64,000 nucleotides of DNA from Impatiens glandulifera (taxonomy: Eukaryota > Streptophyta > Magnoliopsida > Ericales > Balsaminaceae): positions 1,409,501 through 1,473,500 of the forward strand of contig NC_061870.1 in the NCBI RefSeq assembly GCF_907164915.1, given 5' to 3'. The translations under genes and the position numbers were made by a program. The notes beneath the pieces were generated by a model. It searched no databases, was not told where the DNA came from, and saw only the letters and a list, made by a program, of their open reading frames with translations. Of the stretch, positions 58,032-64,000 are shown piece by piece (the stretch's first letter is position 1; every line of letters starts with the position of its first letter).

Positions 58032-59057
58032 TTAAGAAGACTTTCTTTTAAAACTCCTTGACTTTGAGTCAGGTTTTAGATTGCCAGACTTGTTAGCTGC
58101 TTCTAACTTATTCTTCATCCAGCTAATAGTCGGCGGTACATAAATAATTTCGTCCTTAAAAGCTACTTCTTCATGAATAGGATCAGATTCACTGTCAGTC
58201 AAACTCCCTTTAACAAAGCTCATTGGCTTAAGCTTGTCGTTTGTTGAGTTTGACGTTTTGCAGGACAGGTTAGGGTCATTGCTGTCAAATCCAAGATCGG
58301 ATCTAGATCTAGCAGGTTTTAACATACTGATCTGATGTTTGACAGCATCTCGGGACCTTGTCCATGCACTGACAACATAGTTTAACCTCTTGTTTTCAGA
58401 TGAAAAAATTTGAATCTGTTCTCTGAGCATCTCATTCTCAGATGAGATCTCTACTATGTTTTCATCAAAAATATTTGATTCAGATTCTTTGTTAGAAGAA
58501 GGAACAGTTGATTCATATTTTACTTTCATTTCGTAAAAAGAGTCAGTTAACTTTTTGTACTCAATAGCCATTTATTGAGTGCATTAGTTAACTCCTCGTT
58601 TGTAAATTCTAGGGTAGAGACATCATTTACCTTGGATTGGTCATATGCCATCAAACATGTAACATCTTCAGTTTCTCTTTCAGCAGGAGATTCCTCTTAG
58701 TCGCTATCAGCCCATTTGGATTTGTTTTCAACACACATGAAAGCTTTCTGATCCTTCTTTACTTGAACGTTTCTCCCATAGATCTGAGTAAGCTTTTCCC
58801 ATATTTCTTTAGCAGAAGAACAGGACTTGATTTCATAGAACACGTTCATGTTGATCGATTTATACAGAATGTTCCTGAAAACATTATCCAGGTTGTTGGT
58901 CATCTTGTCTTCAGTAGTCCACTCACTTCTTGGCTTCGAAATCTTTATTGACGCTCCACATATCACAATCAAGAGCAGCCAAGTGAGCTTGCATTCTCAT
59001 CATCCAATATTCACAATTATCTCTTGACAGAATAGGGATCTCATTGATCATACACAT
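58032..59057 (-). pseudogene. Element C gag with nucleocapsid deletion
   Basis: The start at 59057 reads MCMINEIPILSRDNCEYWMMRMQAHL, then DMWSV and WTTEDKMTNNLDNVFRNILYKSI. After EIWEKLTQIYG the frame passes straight to VKKDQKAFMCVENKSKW, which corresponds to the region beyond the zinc knuckle in A and B. The C-terminal half of the capsid-like region and the whole CCHC knuckle are therefore missing. The extension (58571-58032) is kept, with a coiled-coil stretch, NYVVSAWTRSRD, RSRSDLGFDSND and a basic tail. Confidence 0.8.
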
Positions 59058-59092
59058 AATTTAGGATCTTTGAGCTTGAGAATAGAAACAGG

Positions 59093-59104
59093 GCTCTAAT
59101 ACCA
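59093..59104 (-). promoter_or_regulatory. Primer binding site of element C
   Basis: The minus strand reads TGGTATTAGAGC, two bases from the LTR edge, one mismatch from the initiator tRNA-Met complement. Confidence 0.85.
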
Positions 59105-59106
59105 AT

Positions 59107-60736
59107 TGATAGGATCGGCTTTATCAATAGAGACGGGGGTCTGGCGATTGATGAAGGCTTATGAAAAACGGTTTGAAAGAAATCTTGTTAGGGATTTAAT
59201 TCACTTTCTATTCTACGCAAACCCTTGTACACACTTGAAACAAAATCAAGTACGAAAATGTTTACTTAGGTTTGAAGCTTAAGATGAAAAATGAGAAGAT
59301 GACAGAAAGGAACAAAACAACAGTTTGTTTATGGATGTTCGGAGCAAACTCTCGTACATCACCCCTTCTTCCAACCACCGGAAGGATTTATTATAATATG
59401 ATTTGAATCAAATACAGTTTGCACACACTTAGCTCACTGTTGAACAGAACACACTCTATTCAAATTACAAGATGAAGAATATCACTCAGCTAAAGGATTC
59501 TTTGATTCTAACTCTCTCTTGATTAACACATAGTAAATAAATAAAGCAGCTGACAGTTTGAGTAGTCTGGATATCAAAATGATCTATTGAATTTTCTCTC
59601 AGTAATTCCGGCAAGACTTGTTATACGTTGTCCTTTAGAATCTTTAAATATGCACATGTACCAACGGTCGAATCTTTAGAATGATACGTGTCACTCTTCT
59701 ATTGGAACGCCTCCATAGTACACAGTAGACTCTAAATACAAGGATCGTGGCCGTACACAACAGGTAGTGCGCCGAATATTCTTCAGGGATTTACCTGGAA
59801 AACAAGTAGTGGGAAGGATATTCGCTTACGTGTCATCTGTTGATTGGTTGCATCGGGTTGTCGTACTGATCTTCACTAAAAAGTGGAGCAGGAGTAGCGT
59901 ACAGCTGTAGCATGTGGGTAGGCGAATGCTAGCTTCAAGCAACTGCTTAAGCAAGCCATTAGACGTATTTCAATTAGACGACCTCGTCTAATGAAACCAA
60001 ATGTCTCCGTCTAATAACATACTCCATTAGACCACCTAGTCTAACGGGATTAGACTTACGTCTAATTACAATCACTTCAGACTAATCTGAAGGAGTTAGA
60101 CTACACGTCTAACTTTCTCTTTTTATTGGACTGCACGTCTAACTCTGCTGAGTTAGACTACACGTCTAATTCTGAATCCATTAGACTGCACGTCTAACTC
60201 TGCTGAGTTAGACTACACGTCTAACTCCATGAGTTAGACTGCACGTCTAATTACGAATCTATTAGACTGTACGTCTAACTCCACGATTTATATTGCACGT
60301 CTAATTACGGAGTCTATTAGACTGTACGTCTAACTCCACGAGTTAGATTGCACGTCTAATTACGGAGTCTATTAGACTGCACGTCTAACTCCACGAGTTA
60401 GACTGCACTGCACGTCTAATTACGGAGTCTATTAGACTGCACGTCTAACTCCACGAGTTAGACTGCACGTCTAATTCCTCCAGTTAGATTGCACGTCTAA
60501 CACTGCTTAGTTAGACTGCACGTCTAACTTTGCTAGTTAGACAGCACGTCTAACATCATGCATCTAATAATAAATCAGTCTAATGAACCTCATTAGAACC
60601 AAATCTTATGAAATCTAACTTCGATAAACCTGCATCAAAGACAGTTAGACTCATATATAATCCATTCATCATTTCATCATCAAAATTCCAGTAGTCAAAC
60701 TGTTTCAACACTTAGTCAAAATAATTTGACCCAACA
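59107..60736 (-). mobile_element. Element C 5' LTR (right copy)
   Basis: A 1,630-base partner of 51257-52905 with the same TGATAGGATCGGC and TTGACCCAACA ends. Leader block at 59331-59370; stem CACTTGA-AACAAAA-TCAAGTG at about 59231-59251; array at 59960-60580. The arrays of the two LTRs differ by loss or gain of modules. Confidence 0.95.
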
Positions 60737-60741
60737 ATGAC

Positions 60742-61021
60742 CCTACGACTTAAGCTGTGCTAATGAAATTTCTTATGTTCCTACTAAGATGTCCTTTAAA
60801 CTTAATATTTTCTAGGGAAATTTCATTGATTTGACCTATGATTTTGATGGGATGGCCCTATGACTTAAGTTGTGATTGGGAAATTTCTTAAGTTTCTACT
60901 AGATGGCCCTTGAACTTAATATTTTCGGGCAAAATTTCTATGATTTGACTTAAGCTTTTGTTGGGATGAACCTTCAACTTAAGTTGTACTAGGGAAATTT
61001 CTTAAGTTTCTACTAGGATGA
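60742..61021. repeat. Roughly 113-base tandem repeat interrupted by element C
   Basis: Units marked by (G)ACTTAAGTTGT..T.GGGAAATTTCTTAAGTTTCTACTA begin near 60737, 60849 and 60963. Part of another unit lies left of C at about 51185-51251. C inserted into this short array. Confidence 0.6.
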
Positions 61022-61026
61022 ACGTT

Positions 61027-62249
61027 TGTTGGGATCGGGATCGACAATGGAGATTGGGGTCTCAAAAAGTTAAACGCTTACACACACTTCGCTTCATAAT
61101 AACCTTGTTAATGGTTAATATTTGTTTTTATTCTTCGCATGATGTCACAAACTCTTTAACAAAGTTCAAGTGCGGAAGTGTTTGTTTGGACTTGAAGCAA
61201 CAAGAAAGATTATTGTAATGCAATATGAAAGAACACATGACACAAAGGATATTTATGGATGTTCGGAGATAAAGCTCCTACGTCACCCCTTCTTCTCATC
61301 CTTGAGAAGGATATTCACTAGAAGATTTGATTGAATACAAAACTTGTACACAACCCAGTTGAACAACTAGGACTTAGTTACACCCTGTTTTCGAACCCCG
61401 AGCACACACGCTCTGTTGAATAGAAACAAATTCTGTCAACTTACAATGCTAAAACACTCACACAGAATAGGTTAAATTGTAATACAAATTTTGAACTCTA
61501 ACACACTTGAAGGATTATGACACTTTTTAGAGACTAAGAGTTGATGGCTTAAGGTTCGTAAGTAGATTGTTCATAAAAGCTAGTGTGAAGAAAGTTGTCC
61601 TCTGTCTTCTTAAGTAGGCAAATATCAACGGACATATTTTTATTCATAAAATATCTGTCTTGATCTTGATTGGTTGAATTCAAGGATAGTTTAATAGATG
61701 AGATATTCTTTGATCATGTCTGTACTTGGATGATAATAAGCCAAAATATTCATTAATGTAATTTCAATCTCCAAGGAATATGTATATCAAAATGTTTGAC
61801 ATGTTTTTGGTTCTTTTATCATAGCTCTGCTACTATAGAGAGATCTTCATCAATTTTTGCACAAAAAAGGAATCTATTACCTGGGAAGTGTAAAGCTAAC
61901 ACCTACAAAATCCGAAAGCATCCTTATATATATTATTGAGGTTGATAGATTATGAGAAGAAAGGAAATACCGGAAGCGCTTCTAAGGAAATATCGATTTT
62001 ATTGAAAAGCCAATTTCAATAAAATATTGGGCGCTTGTTATATAACCGAGATTCTATAATACAAGACGCGTACTTTTGCAAAATGCCGATTTGCCAAAAT
62101 GTCGATTTGTAAAATTTCGGACGAGTGCCTTTGCAAAATACCGATTTATAAACTGGCGATTTGCAAAATGCCGGACACGTGCCTTTATAGAATGCCGATT
62201 TGAAAACTTCCGATTTGTCAAAATGCCGATTTTCAAAATGTCGGACTAT
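61027..62249 (-). mobile_element. Truncated LTR E (Sirevirus-like group)
   Basis: It begins TGTTGGGATCGGGATCG, has the leader block at 61255-61296 and a stem-loop region CTTTAAC-AAA-GTTCAAG near 61153. Its array (about 61960-62245) uses GCCGATTTGCAAAATGCCGGAC modules of its own. The inner end expected for a minus-oriented LTR (TAACA type) is missing; sequence passes into LINE coding at about 62250. Confidence 0.6.
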
Positions 62250-62663
62250 GAGTTGTCTTTGCAACGAAATGAAGAAACCATTGATCATCTGTTTGGGAGT
62301 TGCAGTATTGCATTGGAGCTTTGGGATACATTCACAAAGAGCCTGAAGCTATTAAGTTTCATGAAAGAATGGAAAGAAATCAAAGAGGTAGCAGTGCTCA
62401 AAGCCAAAGGAAACATATTCGCAACAAACGTATTCAAGTGCAGATTTGGAGGAGTGGTATACAACATTTAGCTGGAGAAGAATGCTAAAGTTTATGGAAG
62501 AACCCGAAGAAGCGTCGATGAGCTATGGAGAGATATCATTTCAGATTGTCGCGCCCTTGCGGGAACATGGAGGAGAATTCCAAATATGGAGCAGAACTGG
62601 AACATATGCAAAAGTTGGAATCTACCTTTTACTGAAATCACTAGAATTGAAAACATTATAATG
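62250..62663 (+). pseudogene. LINE (non-LTR retrotransposon) 3' coding end
   Basis: The plus strand encodes the zf-RVT-type tail of a plant L1-like reverse transcriptase ORF: NEETIDHLFGSCSIALELWD, then FKCRFGGVVYNI. After an in-frame TAG (62469-62471, where the family usually has Trp) comes LEKNAKVYGRTRRSVDELWRDIISDCRALAGTWRR, ending TAA near 62663. The first Cys of the zinc motif region is lost at the junction with LTR E. The following 130 bases look like LINE 3'UTR. Confidence 0.7.
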
Positions 62664-62979
62664 AGATAATACATTTACGTTTTTTGCTTTTTAGCTTTTA
62701 TTCAGAAACGAACTCAAAATCGTTCTAGGTTTGTCTAGAATAATCCCTTAAGACTCGTGGTTTTTTTTCCCTTTTTTGGGAATTGTTAATGAAATGACGC
62801 TATGTCGTTTTACCCAAACATACGATTTGAAATTTTTCTGTTAATACGATTTGAGATTTTTTTAAAACTTGAAATTGATTTATATTTATGAATGATATTT
62901 TTTTACTAATAGTAGTGGAACAAAATATCAAACAGGCTTAATAAGAATCAAAAAAATCCAAAAACCCGAGAGCAAGGAT
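62664..62979. other. LINE 3'UTR-like and AT-rich DNA
   Basis: 62664-62800 (TTTAGCTTTTATT, GGTTTGTCTAGAATAATCCC, T-rich runs) is plausible LINE trailer. No gene is seen after that. Confidence 0.4.
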
Positions 62980-63452
62980 TATCAGCGACGACGTTAGGGG
63001 AACGAACGTTGACGTTGATAATTAAAATATCAGCGACAACATTAGGAGAATATCGGTGTTGATAAAAGAATCAGATCTATGTTAAAAACCCGAGATCAAG
63101 GATTATCAGCGACGGTGTTAGGGAAATGCAGATGTTGATAATTAACAATATCAGTGACGGTGTTAGGGTAATGACGACGTTGATAATTAACAATATCAAC
63201 GGCGACGTTAGGAGAATGTCGTCGTTATTAATTTATAATTATCAGTGACGGAATTTCCCATTCACCGTCACTGATATTTTAATTATTAATTTCGGTCTAT
63301 CGTCGTCGATAAAAATTATTATCTTTTAACAATAAAAACCTTTTTAGCGAAGACTGATGACAGTTTTGTTCGTCTACGCTAATATTTATTAGCGACGATA
63401 TTATGGATTTTTGCGACAATTGATGTGGTCGCTAATGCATTTTCAACTAGTT
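62980..63452. mobile_element. CACTA-like subterminal repeat block
   Basis: Diverged units of about 60 bases with TATCAGCGACG.CGTTAGGG and CGTTGATAATTA repeat six or so times. The right edge (TGGTCGCTAATGCATTTTCAACTAGTT) has a complement starting (A)ACTAGTTGAAAATGCATTAG, close to a CACTA terminus with one changed base. A perfect hairpin with 12-base arms TATCAGTGACGG/CCGTCACTGATA lies at 63240-63276. No transposase is present. Confidence 0.5.
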
Positions 63453-63813
63453 GATTTGTTCAAATATAATAAATTTATTTTTTTGAATAATAATTTAATT
63501 ATAAATAAATTAAATTATTTATTATTCACTATTTAAAATTATAGATTTATATATATATTGTTTTTTAAGTAAGAAATAAACTAATGATTTTCAATTTCCT
63601 AAATATGAATGTATTTGAGTTATCCTAAGTTATTATTAAAAATTAAAATGTTAATATAAATTTATAATTTATCATTTCAACACAAAATTAATTTATCTAA
63701 AATTTTGTCTCTAGAATAATTTATCATATCACATTCTTCTCGAAAATATTAGTAGACAATATGGACAAATTAAAACTAGTCTTATTTAATAATTTTGGAG
63801 TTTATATTAATTA
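63453..63813. other. AT-rich intergenic DNA
   Basis: No supported feature. Confidence 0.5.
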
Positions 63814-64000
63814 ATATATATATATATATATATAATTTCAAAGTGTTTAGATGGTCTGGTTGAAAGTTGTGATTAATTTGAATATTTTTATGAGAGTAAT
63901 AGATACTTAGGTCGGGTCGGGAGTTGACCCTCTCACCCATAAACTTGAAAAACTAATTTAAAAATATGATAATACACAAATTTTGAACTTCTAACCTCAC
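63814..64000. repeat. (TA)n tract and Micron-like repeat, copy 2 (cut by window end)
   Basis: The TA tract at 63814-63834 is followed by sequence aligning with 340-495: GGTTGA(T/A)AG(C/T)TGTG(G/A)TTAATTTG, GGTCGG, GTTGACCC, CCCATAAACTT and a final GAACT..(T/C)AAC. The window ends before the far TA tract would be reached. Confidence 0.6.

Larger units (their letters stand above)
51257..60736 (-). mobile_element. Element C: complete Sirevirus-like Ty1/copia element
   Basis: A 9,480-base minus-strand element with LTRs 51257-52905 and 59107-60736 and an exact ATGAC target duplication at 51252-51256 and 60737-60741. Order on the minus strand: LTR, PBS, gag, protease, integrase, reverse transcriptase, RNase H, spacer, short additional ORF, purine tract, LTR. 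The LTRs differ at scattered positions only. Coding regions carry deletions, shifts and an active-site change. Confidence 0.95.

Noticed and set aside
62016..62288. 90-codon minus-strand frame (FCKGTRPKFYKS type)
   Set aside because: Repeat artefact from LTR E's GCCGATTTGCAAAATG array.

Overview
The window looks like a transposon-rich, AT-rich intergenic stretch of a flowering-plant (probably eudicot) nuclear genome. The evidence is one plant-type gene with a 5'UTR intron, long (TA)n tracts, initiator-Met primed LTR retrotransposons, CACTA-type and PIF/Harbinger-type DNA elements and a LINE tail. I cannot name the species. The one convincing host gene is an IBH1-like atypical bHLH gene at 3910-4497 (plus strand). 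No rRNA, tRNA or organellar genes were found.

Layout. 1-5400: AT-rich DNA with a (TA)n-flanked repeat and the bHLH gene. 5405-12360: stacked remnants, namely copia RNase H with a nested solo LTR and a fold-back, a Ty3/Gypsy chromovirus with a collapsed pol, a CACTA-like end with a possible captured gene piece, and a copia gag. 14389-39124: element A, a complete but decayed minus-strand copia element with TSD TTTTA. Its integrase is split by element B (23167-34571, minus strand). B's left LTR in turn carries an LTR insertion (24365-25647) and a 406-bp MITE (25772-26177). 39200-40770: degraded Gypsy (Tat/Ogre-like) RNase H-integrase. 43916-47322: a probable non-autonomous CACTA element containing a solo LTR (44468-46827). 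48563-50145: a second solo LTR. 51257-60736: element C, a complete minus-strand copia element (TSD ATGAC) of the same LTR family as both solo LTRs. 61027-62663: a truncated LTR fused to a LINE 3' end. 62980-63452: a CACTA-like subterminal repeat block. The window ends inside a second copy of the repeat seen at its start.

The most interesting signal is a group of related Sirevirus-like copia elements (A, B, C and several solo LTRs). They share (1) a sense-strand additional ORF downstream of pol, with a VREFF-type N-terminal domain and, in A and B, a long linker and a coiled-coil tail; (2) LTRs with a nearly constant leader block and a conserved short stem-loop, but a lineage-specific tandem array in the upstream half; (3) array-like motifs that reappear in the spacer just ahead of the additional ORF; and (4) PBS sites matching initiator tRNA-Met and purine tracts next to the LTRs. 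Element B has lost essentially all of pol but still carries gag and the additional ORF.

All mobile-element reading frames carry frameshifts, stops or deletions, so nothing here looks autonomously active. Family assignments rest on motifs read by eye; no database search was run.
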